Of a DNA stretch of 64,000 nucleotides, positions 52,223 to 60,981 are shown piece by piece (the first letter of the stretch is position 1; each line of letters starts with the position of its first letter). Both the position numbers and the translations under genes were made by a program. A model generated the notes under the pieces. It saw only the letters and a list, made by a program, of their open reading frames with translations, was not told the DNA's origin and did not search any database. This DNA is from AWTP1-18 sp036504515 (GTDB lineage Bacteria; Pseudomonadota; Gammaproteobacteria; Burkholderiales; Rhodocyclaceae), in assembly GCA_036504515.1 (NCBI GenBank), contig DASXVA010000001.1:248001-312000 (forward strand), read 5' to 3'.

Positions 52223-53773
52223 TCACCCGATGGTGCGTTGAGCCTGAAGCTGGCCAGCGACATCCAGTACAGATGCGTCACTCTTGGGTGTTTCCTTTCG
52301 TTCGGTTTCCTTGTGATCAACGAGCTTAATGTACTCCATGTACTGGTGCTGTTCTGTCGTGATCGTTGCACTCTTCAATTTGCCATTCACGTATTCGATC
52401 AGGATTGAGCTCGAAGACTCATCGCTGATGTGAAAGATGTCGTAGTTACCATTTCCCGTATCCAGCATGGCGCCCATGCGACTGCTCACATAGTCGGATG
52501 TCAGCCGGGTGTTTTTCTGCTGCCCCAGGGAAAACGCCTTGTCCCTGTTCTCGCCACGAATCTCCGTCTGTTGGGTGACGCGATAGTCCATATGCCCCGT
52601 CATGGTCACTACTTTATTGGTACTTGAGTCGTCAAAATCACCACCCATCTGGGCTTGGAAGTCTGCCAGTCCGGACAACAACGATACCTCCCGGGCATTG
52701 GGAGTTTCCGTCCTTGATTGACTCATTAACGCCCCAGCATTGGCAGGATAAGCCGATTGCAACTGGCTGAAAACAGACTTGAACTGGGCCATCAGCTTGC
52801 CGTCGCTATGGGCACGCTGGTTGGCAGAGTCAAATTGGTTGAGGTAGCGGCTGATGCTCTGTTTCCGTTGATCCTCACTGCCCCAAATTTCCGGCTTGGA
52901 CAGATCGACCGCCATGGAAAGGTTGCCTACGGCACCGCTCATGGAAAAGCTTCGGCTCTTGATGTCCGCATGAAACGCCAAGGACTTCAGGGAGCTTGAC
53001 TGGGCTGAGGAACTAAACTTCAGGTCTACGCTCGACAGCACCTTGGTATCGAAATCCACCAAGCCGGAAAGGTCTACCGTGGCAGCAAAATTTTGTGTCG
53101 AGGTCGTCGAGGCGACATTGCCGATGCTCTTCAGGGCAGTTTCAAATCCGGCAGACAGTTTTTTCACCGCGGCCTGCTCTTCGGCACTGAGCTGACCTTG
53201 AGTGTGGACTTCAACACTCAGTCCCTTTGCCGATGAACTACCGTCACCGCCATAGCCGATGGTGATATCAATCTGTTTCCCGGACACGGTACGAAGGGTC
53301 AGGTTGACCGAGTTCTGGGCGTACTTTGCCTGCTGCAAAGCGCCGACATCGTTCAGCTTTCCGGAATCACCCACTGCGGTGTACTGGGCGACTGTTTGTT
53401 GAAAATCTGTTTGCGTGGTGCCAAAGCGGCCCAGCAGTTTTTCGCCTAAGCCATCAAGCAAAAGAGCCGGGGTTGAAATCAAACCAGTCGATTGCATATT
53501 GCGCCCCATCAACTGGCTGATCTCGTCCGTCGCCGCACCGGACCAAACCTGCTTTGACCAATTGGTGACCAGCGGTTTTTCGTATACCAAGGCTGCCTGT
53601 GAGGCACTGCCCAGGGATGCAGTCGTCTCAGCTGTTGCTGCCGCTTGGTTCTCCGGAGCCGGGGCTTGTTGAGTCGTAGCTGCTACTGAGGCCAACCCTA
53701 CGCTGGAGTTGTTGGCAGTTTGATCAGGTAGCCAAGCAATGTTGGCTGAACCAGGGGCAGAAATGCTCGACAT
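52223..53773 (-). CDS. unrecognised 516-aa Ser/Ala/Gln-rich protein
   Basis: No signal peptide, membrane helix or known domain is apparent. The first 60 residues are low-complexity (Ala, Thr, Gln), followed by a mixed region and repeated polar beta-like stretches such as SVNLTLRTVSGKQIDITIGYGGDG and VDLKFSSSAQSSSLKSL. There is only very little cysteine. Composition resembles surface or flagellar-type proteins of betaproteobacteria, but I assign no function. It stands alone between a convergent phytochrome gene and a terminator. A long open frame with codon use like neighbouring genes supports it as real. Confidence 0.75.
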   Translation of the reverse strand: MSSISAPGSANIAWLPDQTANNSSVGLASVAATTQQAPAPENQAAATAETTASLGSASQAALVYEKPLVTNWSKQVWSGAATDEISQLMGRNMQSTGLISTPALLLDGLGEKLLGRFGTTQTDFQQTVAQYTAVGDSGKLNDVGALQQAKYAQNSVNLTLRTVSGKQIDITIGYGGDGSSSAKGLSVEVHTQGQLSAEEQAAVKKLSAGFETALKSIGNVASTTSTQNFAATVDLSGLVDFDTKVLSSVDLKFSSSAQSSSLKSLAFHADIKSRSFSMSGAVGNLSMAVDLSKPEIWGSEDQRKQSISRYLNQFDSANQRAHSDGKLMAQFKSVFSQLQSAYPANAGALMSQSRTETPNAREVSLLSGLADFQAQMGGDFDDSSTNKVVTMTGHMDYRVTQQTEIRGENRDKAFSLGQQKNTRLTSDYVSSRMGAMLDTGNGNYDIFHISDESSSSILIEYVNGKLKSATITTEQHQYMEYIKLVDHKETERKETPKSDASVLDVAGQLQAQRTIG

Positions 53774-53905
53774 GAACAGGGTGGCTTTCGCTGGAAAAAC
53801 GTCCTGTCTTTTATCGGCAATTCGCTGTAACTCTTGAGTCCCGGTGATGAGTCACGGACGCCCATCGGGCCGTAACACCCTGTTCACAATCACAAAGCAT
53901 CAATG

Positions 53906-53933
53906 AAAAGGGCCAGGTATTGATTCCTGGCCC
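53906..53933 (-). terminator. intrinsic terminator of the TPR gene
   Basis: On the minus strand GGGCCAGG and CCTGGCCC pair perfectly over 8 bp around an 8-nt loop, followed by TTTT. It lies 23 bp after the stop at 53956. Confidence 0.8.
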
Positions 53934-53955
53934 CTCCTTCTTTATTCGTCTGAAC

Positions 53956-54789
53956 TCAAGTCCAGTCGTCGCTACCACTACTGCTGGAATCGTCCCAGGA
54001 ACCGGCGTCATTCACGCCGAAATCCTGACCGCCCATGTCGTACTGCGGGGCAGGCTGGGAAGCCGGTTCCCAGTTACTACCGGTTTGTGATGGCATAACG
54101 TCCTCACGGTGGCCGCCATCAAGCACCCGGTGCATCAGGGCTTCGCCTGCCACGACCCCTGCGCCGACGGCAGCCCCCGTTGCCAGACTGCCAAGAATGC
54201 CGGAGCCCATGCCGCCACCGGCCGGAGCCATGGGGCCAGTCACAGGGCCGACTCCACCAGCACCGTAGGGCTGCGGGCCGGAACCCCAATTGCCACCACC
54301 GGACGACCATCCCCCTGCCCCTCCCGGTACGACGACCGGAGCTTGGGACCGACTACGAAGAAAGTAGAGCACTGCGAGGAGCAACCCCACACCAACCAGA
54401 ATCAATCCCCAAGACATCCCGGCACCATTGCCCTGGGCCGTTGTTGCCATCGGTGCAGTAGTTGTGGGCGGAGCAAATCGCGCCTTCAACTCGGTCACCG
54501 CTTCCGGCTTGGCAAAGGACAGACTGGGATCCAACCGCTCGGCTGTAGCAAGCTCCGTTTGCGAACTGCGCAACTGTCCTTCCTTGGCCAGCAGTTCGGC
54601 TTCGACAAAGTGGGCCTTGGCGCTGTTGGGGTGATCGTGCAGCACCTGATCCATCATGCTTTGCGCTGCACGGTAATTACCTGCCTCGGCAGCCTGATAA
54701 ACCTGATGCAAAGTGGCATCCGCAGCCAGGACAGCAGTACTGGCAAGGCACAGCGACAAGGACAGGGCTGTAATTAGTTTGCGTGACAT
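53956..54789 (-). CDS. TPR-like envelope protein with glycine-rich tail
   Basis: This protein of about 277 aa starts at ATG 54789 with a signal peptide (MSRKLITALSLSLCLASTAVLA). A short TPR-like helical region follows (about 25-110, YQAAEAGNYRAAQSMMDQVL, HPNSAKAHFVEAELLAKEGQ), then a membrane helix (about 125-147, WGLILVGVGLLLAVLYFL), a Gly/Pro-rich stretch and an acidic Ser-rich tail ending DDSSSSGSDDWT. The architecture is similar to small TPR proteins next to DUF-type membrane genes, but the function is unknown. The tail and membrane segment resemble TPM/YgcG-type ends. Confidence 0.75.
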   Translation of the reverse strand: MSRKLITALSLSLCLASTAVLAADATLHQVYQAAEAGNYRAAQSMMDQVLHDHPNSAKAHFVEAELLAKEGQLRSSQTELATAERLDPSLSFAKPEAVTELKARFAPPTTTAPMATTAQGNGAGMSWGLILVGVGLLLAVLYFLRSRSQAPVVVPGGAGGWSSGGGNWGSGPQPYGAGGVGPVTGPMAPAGGGMGSGILGSLATGAAVGAGVVAGEALMHRVLDGGHREDVMPSQTGSNWEPASQPAPQYDMGGQDFGVNDAGSWDDSSSSGSDDWT

Positions 54790-54965
54790 ACAGAGGAAAC
54801 CTCCTGCGAATGAATACATCGTCAAGATGCAGTTTCCTGCTGCGAAATTCAATAAGCCGAAACAGACTGTTACGTTTTGTCGCCCTTGCGTCAGGCTCCT
54901 ATGGGTGATTGAAACCGGGGGCATCTTGGTTCAGTATTCCGGTACCCCTTGTTAGTGGAACGGTC

Positions 54966-56093
54966 ATGAGCCCGCAGGACACCCAACGCTTTCGCGCCAA
55001 TCTGCAGGATGAAACGGACAGTGCCGCCCTCTACCGCGCCATGGCGGCCGCAGAAACCAAACCGGAAATCGCCGAGGTCTATCGGCGACTGGCCGAGGCC
55101 GAGGAAAGCCACGCCCACTTCTGGCAGCAACGCATTTTCAAGGCGACCGGCAAGAAGGTCACCATCAATCCTGGCTGGCGAGCCCGGGTGATGATCTGGA
55201 TGGCCCGACATCTGGGTGTCGGCTTTGTCCTGCCTTCCGTCATGAGCCAGGAAACCAGCAACCGCGGCATTTACGACAAGCAGGACGAAACCCAGGGCAC
55301 CAATATGCCCGCCCAGGAACGGTCCCATGCGCGCCTGCTGGCTCACCTGGCCAGTCGTTCCCAGAAGGAATGGAACGGCGCCCGTTACGCCCAGCTTGAA
55401 GGCCGCCATGGCGCTGGTGGTGGCAACATCCTGCGAGCTGCGGTCCTGGGTGCCAACGACGGATTGGTGTCCACTTTCAGTCTGGTGATGGGAGCCGCCG
55501 GGGCCGCCTTCTCTTCCAGCGCCTTGTTGGCCACAGCCTTGGCCGGCACCTTGGCGGGGGCCTGTTCCATGGCCATGGGGGAATGGATTTCAGTGCAAAG
55601 CTCCCGGGAGCTTTACCAACGCCAGATTGCGGCCGAAGCCGAAGAGCTGGAAACGGCGCCGGCAGAAGAACGGGAAGAGTTGGCCCTGATCTATCAAGCC
55701 AAAGGTTTCAGTGCTGATGAAGCGCGCCAGATCGCCACCCGGGTCATGAGCGATAAGGGCTCCGCCCTGGACACCCTGGTGCGGGAAGAACTCGGCATCA
55801 ATCCCGACGACCTGGGCGGCTCCGCCTGGGGCGCCGCTGTTTCATCCTTCGCCGTCTTCGTGCTGGGCGCCCTGATCCCGGCCCTGGCGCTGGTAATTTT
55901 TGAAGGGCCGCAAGCGGTGCTGGCCTGTGCGGTAGCCAGTGCCCTCGGCCTGTTCTTTATCGGTGCCGCCATCACCTTGTTCACCGAAGGCAGCGCCTGG
56001 CGTAGCGGCTTCCGGCAACTGGCCATCGGCGTCGCTGCGGCAGCAGTGACCTACGGTGCCGGCGCCCTGTTTGGCGTCACATTAAACTCATGA
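54966..56093 (+). CDS. erythrin-VIT1 fusion, iron/manganese transporter (MbfA-like)
   Basis: About 375 aa. An N-terminal ferritin-like (erythrin) domain has the di-iron ligands in DETDSAALYRAMAAAE and RLAEAEESHAHFW. It is joined to a VIT1/CCC1 membrane domain with LRAAVLGANDGLVSTFSLVMG and MAMGEWISVQSSRELYQRQ. About five membrane helices lie in residues 165-370. MbfA-type proteins export iron in alphaproteobacteria and are linked to oxidative stress. Start ATG 54966 (MSPQDTQRFRANL) is preferred to 54909. It is divergent from the TPR gene. Confidence 0.9.
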   Translation: MSPQDTQRFRANLQDETDSAALYRAMAAAETKPEIAEVYRRLAEAEESHAHFWQQRIFKATGKKVTINPGWRARVMIWMARHLGVGFVLPSVMSQETSNRGIYDKQDETQGTNMPAQERSHARLLAHLASRSQKEWNGARYAQLEGRHGAGGGNILRAAVLGANDGLVSTFSLVMGAAGAAFSSSALLATALAGTLAGACSMAMGEWISVQSSRELYQRQIAAEAEELETAPAEEREELALIYQAKGFSADEARQIATRVMSDKGSALDTLVREELGINPDDLGGSAWGAAVSSFAVFVLGALIPALALVIFEGPQAVLACAVASALGLFFIGAAITLFTEGSAWRSGFRQLAIGVAAAAVTYGAGALFGVTLNS

Positions 56094-56104
56094 AGAGCGG
56101 CTTC

Positions 56105-56130
56105 ACTTCTTGCGGAACCCGACAAGAAGT
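56105..56130 (+). terminator. hairpin after the VIT1 gene
   Basis: ACTTCTTG and CAAGAAGT pair perfectly over 8 bp with a 10-nt loop, followed by TTTCC. The T-run is short, so termination is only likely. Confidence 0.45.
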
Positions 56131-56231
56131 TTCCTGCCCAACAAACCCGGGCGTATGCTTTATGCGTCATGGCCCGGCAACGAAAAACCAATAGCCTAAG
56201 CTTGTGCCCACCACCAGAACTGGAGAAAAAC

Positions 56232-56798
56232 ATGACCTCATCCCGCCCCTTGAAAATCGTCACCCTGCTCGGAAGCCTGCGTCAGGGCTCCTATAACCGC
56301 ATCATCGCCAACGCCCTTCCCGATCTGGCCCCCGCTGATGTGAGCATTACCCTGCTGCCCTCCATCGGTACCTTCCCCCACTACGATGCTGATGTGCAAG
56401 CCATCGGTATTCCGGCTGAGGTTTCAACCATGGGCGATACCATCCGGGAAGCCGACGGCGTGATCATCGTCACTCCCGAATACAACTATTCGATTCCCGG
56501 TGTTTTGAAGAACGCCATCGACTGGTTTTCCCGGCTACCGCAGCAGCCCTTCGCCGGCAAACCCCTAGCCATCCAGACCGCCTCCATGGGTGTGATCGGC
56601 GGCGCCCGGGCCCAATATCACCTGCGCCAAACGCTGGTCTTCCTGGACGCCATCGTACTCAACAAGCCGGAAATCATGGTGGGCGCAGTGCAGAACAAAG
56701 TGAACGCGGACACCCTGACCCTTGAAGATGCCGACACCCGCAAGTTCATCGCCGGCCAGCTGGAAGCCTTTGCGGCCTTTATCCGCCGGGTGGGATAA
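56232..56798 (+). CDS. NADPH-dependent FMN reductase family protein
   Basis: This 188-aa flavodoxin-like quinone/chromate reductase has the FMN phosphate loop GSLRQGSYNRIIANAL and the isoalloxazine-contact motif TPEYNYSIPGVLKNAIDW, typical of the ChrR/YieF/AzoR-like family. GGAG lies 6 nt before ATG 56232; an upstream frame from 56169 lacks one. The likely role is quinone or xenobiotic two-electron reduction. The neighbours give no more precise substrate. Confidence 0.92.
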   Translation: MTSSRPLKIVTLLGSLRQGSYNRIIANALPDLAPADVSITLLPSIGTFPHYDADVQAIGIPAEVSTMGDTIREADGVIIVTPEYNYSIPGVLKNAIDWFSRLPQQPFAGKPLAIQTASMGVIGGARAQYHLRQTLVFLDAIVLNKPEIMVGAVQNKVNADTLTLEDADTRKFIAGQLEAFAAFIRRVG

Positions 56799-56840
56799 CG
56801 CTCTGCACTCCTCCCACTGCTGTCACTGAAAACGCTGTCC

Positions 56841-57296
56841 ATGGACCCTTCTGTCAACATCCCCAGTATTGCCCATGTCATCCAGCAGGCGGTTGCCCCG
56901 GTCTTTTTGCTGACCGGGGTCGGCGCCATTCTTGGTGTCCTGACCAACCGCCTGGGTCGCATCGTAGACCGCTACCGGGTGCTCCGTCGCGAAGTCACCG
57001 AAGATGCGGCCCATACCGAAGAAACCCGGGTGCTGACCCGCCGGGCTCGCTTGATCCATTGGGCCATCAGTTGCTGCACCGTCTGCGCCCTGCTCATCTG
57101 CCTCGTCATTTCAGCCCTGTTCCTGGGGGCTGAAATGACCCTGGACCCTTCCCGCATCATCGTCCTGCTGTTCATCGCGGCCATGTTTTCCCTCATCGCC
57201 GGATTGCTTTGTTTCCTGCGGGAAATCACCCTCGCCACGGGCAACATCGATATTGGCAAAACGCCTTCACCGCAACTTCCTCCCGCGGACAAATAA
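56841..57296 (+). CDS. DUF2721 membrane protein
   Basis: This 151-aa protein has three hydrophobic helices (about 18-36, 72-96, 105-127). FLLTGVGAILGVLTNRLGRIVDRYR is the family signature, here spanning about residues 22-46. Function is unknown. It follows the FMN reductase gene by 42 bp and may share its transcript. It has no clear ribosome-binding site. Confidence 0.85.
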   Translation: MDPSVNIPSIAHVIQQAVAPVFLLTGVGAILGVLTNRLGRIVDRYRVLRREVTEDAAHTEETRVLTRRARLIHWAISCCTVCALLICLVISALFLGAEMTLDPSRIIVLLFIAAMFSLIAGLLCFLREITLATGNIDIGKTPSPQLPPADK

Positions 57297-57448
57297 GCCC
57301 GAGCACCGCCCAAACAAAGGGCGTGCCCCAATCAAGTGCGCTGTACGGCGCTGATGACGAACACACCCCCTTTCCCAAGCCGCACCAACAGGCCATTCCA
57401 CAGTGCTAATAGGGGAATAGGCCTCTGTGGCACATTGACTGCATCAGT

Positions 57449-57482
57449 ACTCCCTGCACAAGCGCAATGCAAAACAGGGAGT
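57449..57482 (+). promoter_or_regulatory. leader hairpin covering the ribosome-binding site of the EAL-CBS-GGDEF gene
   Basis: ACTCCCTG (57449-57456) pairs perfectly with CAGGGAGT (57475-57482), and TGCA/TGCA can extend the stem inward. The Shine-Dalgarno GGGAG (57477-57481), five bases before the ATG, is inside the stem. Translation may thus depend on melting or a trans-acting factor. Confidence 0.6.
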
Positions 57483-57486
57483 CCCC

Positions 57487-59880
57487 ATGTCGTTGATCAT
57501 CAAGTACGAAGGTCATTACCCCCCGGAAGCCTGGAGTCATCAAGGCGGCAAGCGTCTTAGCCACAGCCTGTGGCGCTTCAACCTTAGCGATCATCCTTCA
57601 CTGGGGGAGTTACTGGAGTCCATCGCCCAGGTCACCGACAGCCATACTTTGCAAAGCGCCCTGGCCATCACGGTAGACAAAAACCATCCCGACCCCTGGC
57701 TGGGCGCCCTCGATTCGGCCATGCCCCTCAATGCTCTCTACGCCCGCCACCGCTATCCGTGGCTACTAGCCGACTTGCCTGAACGTATTGAAATGCATGT
57801 GCAGCCGGTGGTGGACATGCAGGCCGGCGGCCAGATTTACGGCTACGAAGCCCTCTGTCGTCTGCGGGACCCGGATGGGCATCTGCTCAATGGTGGCGAT
57901 GCCTTCACCCTTGCCCGCCAGTTGCGCCGTCAGGATGAAATGGACCTGGCCTGCCAGTTCCTCGCCCTGCAACGCAAGGCCAAAGAACTGCCGGTGGGCA
58001 TGCCCCTGTTCCTCAACGTCATGCCCACTACCCTCTTGCACGAGGGCTGGAAAGACCAGTGTCTGAGTTGGTTGCAACAACTGGAAATCGATCCCCGCGA
58101 TGTGGTCATCGAAGTGGTGGAAAGCGAACAGGTGGACGCCTCCGCCCTGGCCGATCGCTGCGAATCCCTGCGCACCGCCGGCCTGCGCATCGCCCTGGAT
58201 GACATGGGGGCCGGCTTCAACGGCCTCGCCACCCTGGCCATGGTGCGGGCGGAGTTCATCAAGATCGACCGCTCCCTGGTCCATGAAGCCCAGGGCAGCC
58301 GGGTCCGGGCCGTGCTGCTGGAAGCCATCGTCTCCATGGCCGAAAGGCTCGGTGTCACCGTCATTGCCGAAGGACTGGAGCGGGCCGAAGACGTGGCTTT
58401 CTGTCAGAGCATGGGCATTCGCCTCGGCCAGGGTTATTACTTTTCCCCGCCCAAACTCGACCTCCACGCCAAGACGATTCAGCTACCGGAACTGGACGAT
58501 GCCTGGCGCGCCCGACCTCAAGACCGTTTCCGTCTCAGCGATGTGGTGGACCCGGGCGTTGTGGTGGATCTGCACGCGCCTCTGGATGAAGCCCGTCACC
58601 ACTTCACCCAAAATCTCTCCTTGCCCTGGGTGGTAGTGCTCGATCAAGGCCAACCCGTCGGCATGTTGTCCCGGGGCAAGGCCCTCTCCCGGGGTTCCCG
58701 TTCCATCGGTCTCTGCTGCGAACCGATACGTCGCATCCTGCCCAACAACACCACCCTCACTGCCCTCGCCCGTTCCCTCTACATGAGCCGTGATGGTGTG
58801 GAACCCTGGGTGGTGGTGGGGCCAGACGGCACCTATCTCGGCACCGTGCAGCCCATGGTCCTGGTTTCGCAAATCCTCAGCCACCGTGAACACGGCGCCA
58901 ACCTCCACCCCCTGTCGCAACTGCCGACCGGCCCCAGCCTGCGCCAGACCATCGAATCCCGTATCGGCGGCCATCACCAACTCGGCCTGGTCTACATCGA
59001 CCTGGACCATTTCAAAGCCTTCAACGACCGCTACGGTTTCATTCGCGGCGACGCCATGATCCGCACTCTGGCGGAAATCCTGCGCCACATCTTCGTCGGA
59101 AAACCGAGTCAGATGCTGGGCCACATCGGCGGCGACGATTTCGTCCTCATTCTCGACCACCACGAAGATGCCGACGGACTCAAGCAGCAACTGGAAACCG
59201 CCATCGTCCAGTTTCACTCCCTCGCCTCCCACCTCTACGACGACAGCGATCTGGATCGGGGTTACTTCTCCACCGAGGACGGCAAGCAGCATCCCATCGC
59301 CAGCATTTCCGTCGCCGTGGTCAACGGCAACACCGGCACCTTGAGCAACAGCCTGGAAGCGGCGGAACGCGCCGCACTATTGAAGAAACTGGGCAAGTCG
59401 GAATGGGGCAGCGTCATCGCCATTGAAGGCACGCCCCACCAAGTGCACAAGGTACAAACCTTCGGCAATCTGGAACTCTGGCGCGACAACGCCTTCAAGG
59501 CCCTCACCGATCTGCAGCGCCGCCCCCGCCAGCGAGACCCCCACTGTCTGGACGACGCCTTCAAGGCCTACCCGTTCTTTGAAATGGTGTTCGAGTTGGA
59601 TGCCAACGGCGTCCAGCGTTTTCCCAACTGGATCAACCCCATGATGTACGGCCGCATTCGCGCCGGTGGTGCCGGCGTCGACCGAAGCAGCCAGGACTAC
59701 TTCGCCAAGGCCGCCAACAATCCGGTGGGTTACGTTTCCACCATCTACCTGTCCACAGCGTCAGAGGACTTTTGTCTCACCCTGTCCCAATCCCTTTACG
59801 ACGCTGAGGGTCAATTCAGCGGCGTACTCGTAGCGGACTTGAATCTGGCATCCATGGCAGCATTGCTCGATCGGGAATAA
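57487..59880 (+). CDS. EAL-CBS-GGDEF protein with C-terminal sensor-like domain
   Basis: This 797-aa soluble protein has EAL first (about 95-345; YGYEALCRL, DDMGAGFNGL, VIAEGLE), then a CBS pair (about 350-470), GGDEF (about 480-640) and a C-terminal Cache-like domain (about 660-797). The cyclase motif reads HIGGDDFVLI, with Asp for Glu, so activity may be reduced but is not excluded. The EAL loop residue pattern is largely intact. CBS pairs usually bind adenine nucleotides, so energy state could tune c-di-GMP. The last 140 codons have a decayed duplicate at 60661-60957. Confidence 0.9.
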   Translation: MSLIIKYEGHYPPEAWSHQGGKRLSHSLWRFNLSDHPSLGELLESIAQVTDSHTLQSALAITVDKNHPDPWLGALDSAMPLNALYARHRYPWLLADLPERIEMHVQPVVDMQAGGQIYGYEALCRLRDPDGHLLNGGDAFTLARQLRRQDEMDLACQFLALQRKAKELPVGMPLFLNVMPTTLLHEGWKDQCLSWLQQLEIDPRDVVIEVVESEQVDASALADRCESLRTAGLRIALDDMGAGFNGLATLAMVRAEFIKIDRSLVHEAQGSRVRAVLLEAIVSMAERLGVTVIAEGLERAEDVAFCQSMGIRLGQGYYFSPPKLDLHAKTIQLPELDDAWRARPQDRFRLSDVVDPGVVVDLHAPLDEARHHFTQNLSLPWVVVLDQGQPVGMLSRGKALSRGSRSIGLCCEPIRRILPNNTTLTALARSLYMSRDGVEPWVVVGPDGTYLGTVQPMVLVSQILSHREHGANLHPLSQLPTGPSLRQTIESRIGGHHQLGLVYIDLDHFKAFNDRYGFIRGDAMIRTLAEILRHIFVGKPSQMLGHIGGDDFVLILDHHEDADGLKQQLETAIVQFHSLASHLYDDSDLDRGYFSTEDGKQHPIASISVAVVNGNTGTLSNSLEAAERAALLKKLGKSEWGSVIAIEGTPHQVHKVQTFGNLELWRDNAFKALTDLQRRPRQRDPHCLDDAFKAYPFFEMVFELDANGVQRFPNWINPMMYGRIRAGGAGVDRSSQDYFAKAANNPVGYVSTIYLSTASEDFCLTLSQSLYDAEGQFSGVLVADLNLASMAALLDRE

Positions 59881-59948
59881 GGAAGGCTTTCATCGAACCG
59901 GGGCATGATCTTGGAACAGGCTCAAGCTCCGGCCTTCCCGTACAACAA

Positions 59949-60134
59949 CTACTTACCCTTGCTGATGTCCTTGATGTCTTTTTTCAGGTCGCCGAAACCC
60001 GCCTGAACCTTGCCGCCGATGTTCTGGGCGGTGCCCTTCTGCTCCAACTCCTTATTGCCGACCACCTTGCCGGCAATCTCCTTGGCTTTTCCCTTTACTT
60101 CTTCGACACGACCTTTGACTTGATCCTTGTTCAT
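59949..60134 (-). CDS. CsbD-like stress protein
   Basis: This 61-aa protein starts MNKDQVKGRVEEVKGKAKE and has GNKELEQKGTAQNIGGKVQ, the CsbD family pattern. It is Lys/Glu-rich with two helices. CsbD proteins are general-stress proteins of unknown mechanism. AGGAG lies about 6 nt before the ATG. It forms a pair with the small His-rich gene upstream. Confidence 0.93.
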   Translation of the reverse strand: MNKDQVKGRVEEVKGKAKEIAGKVVGNKELEQKGTAQNIGGKVQAGFGDLKKDIKDISKGK

Positions 60135-60179
60135 GATGCTCTCCTGAATGAGATGTTTGGTCCTACGTTGAATTGCGTC

Positions 60180-60428
60180 CTACGCCCTTTGCACTGCCGC
60201 CTGGATATTGGCGTGCTGCTTAAACGCTTCCTCGCCGTGATGGATGGCATGGAGGCTGTAACCGTGGGCCGTCAGCGCATGGTTGGCTGCCGCTTCCTGG
60301 TTTCCCGCCTCCCGCAACCGCGCGGCTTCAAAATAACTTTCGGCAGCCCTCTCATGATTCCTGGCGGCTTGCTCGTAATGGTTTTGGGTGTCTTGATGGT
60401 GAGTATGGTTGGGATCCTGCTGCGGCAT
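60180..60428 (-). CDS. small His/Ala-rich protein next to csbD
   Basis: This 82-aa protein has an N-terminal His-rich head (MPQQDPNHTHHQDTQNHYEQ) and an Ala/Glu/His-rich helical body (AANHALTAHGYSLHAIHHGE). GGGAG lies 6 nt before the ATG, and it ends 45 bp before csbD on the same strand, so both are probably one stress-induced transcript. The TPR-like helix pattern with many His suggests metal binding or stress protection, but I recognise no family. Confidence 0.75.
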   Translation of the reverse strand: MPQQDPNHTHHQDTQNHYEQAARNHERAAESYFEAARLREAGNQEAAANHALTAHGYSLHAIHHGEEAFKQHANIQAAVQRA

Positions 60429-60660
60429 GGGCTACTCCCGGAAAATGGATACGGCACTGAACTGCGGCCCCGAGCGCCACCGACTGTTCAACTATCCAGC
60501 GCCGGAATGGCCTCGTGGACCACGATGCTAGGAAACCATACCCTCTCGCTCGGTCTGCTAGCGCACGCAAGGGGCTGGACTATTGAAGAAACTAGGAAAG
60601 TTGGAATGAGGCAGCGATATCACGGATTGATGGCAGTACTCACCAAATACTCAAGGTGAA

Positions 60661-60957
60661 AACCATCAGCAACCTAGTGTCCTGGCGCGACTACGCCTTC
60701 AAGGCTTATGCCTTCTTTGAAATGGTATTTGAGCTGGATGACAACGATGTCCTGCATTTCACCAACAGGATCAACCCAAGGCCGCCAACAATTCTTGTGG
60801 GTATCTTTCCGCCACCTGCCTGTCAACAACATGAGCAGATTTTTTGTCTCGCCTTGCCCCTATCCCTTTACGATGACCTACCTATGGGCACTTCATCGGT
60901 GTACTCGTTGCTGATTTGAATCGAGCGTCGTTAGCTACATTATTGGATCGGAATTAG
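60661..60957 (+). pseudogene. decayed partial copy of the EAL-CBS-GGDEF 3' end
   Basis: The sequence aligns over its length with the end of the gene at 57487-59880: WRDYAFKAYAFFEMVFELDDN matches the C-terminal domain, and the end reads LLDRN-stop against LLDRE-stop. Two internal deletions are visible: one exactly between two copies of ACGCCTTCAAGGC in the parent (about 59500 and 59560), and one joining parent positions near 59640 and 59705. The frame is broken, and there is no start or promoter. Confidence 0.88.
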
Positions 60958-60981
60958 TTTTTTCAAAGAAAACTCCGAGAG

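Noticed and set aside
60120..60659. 179-codon plus-strand frame
   Set aside because: Antisense to csbD and the small His-rich gene, both of which have good ribosome-binding sites.
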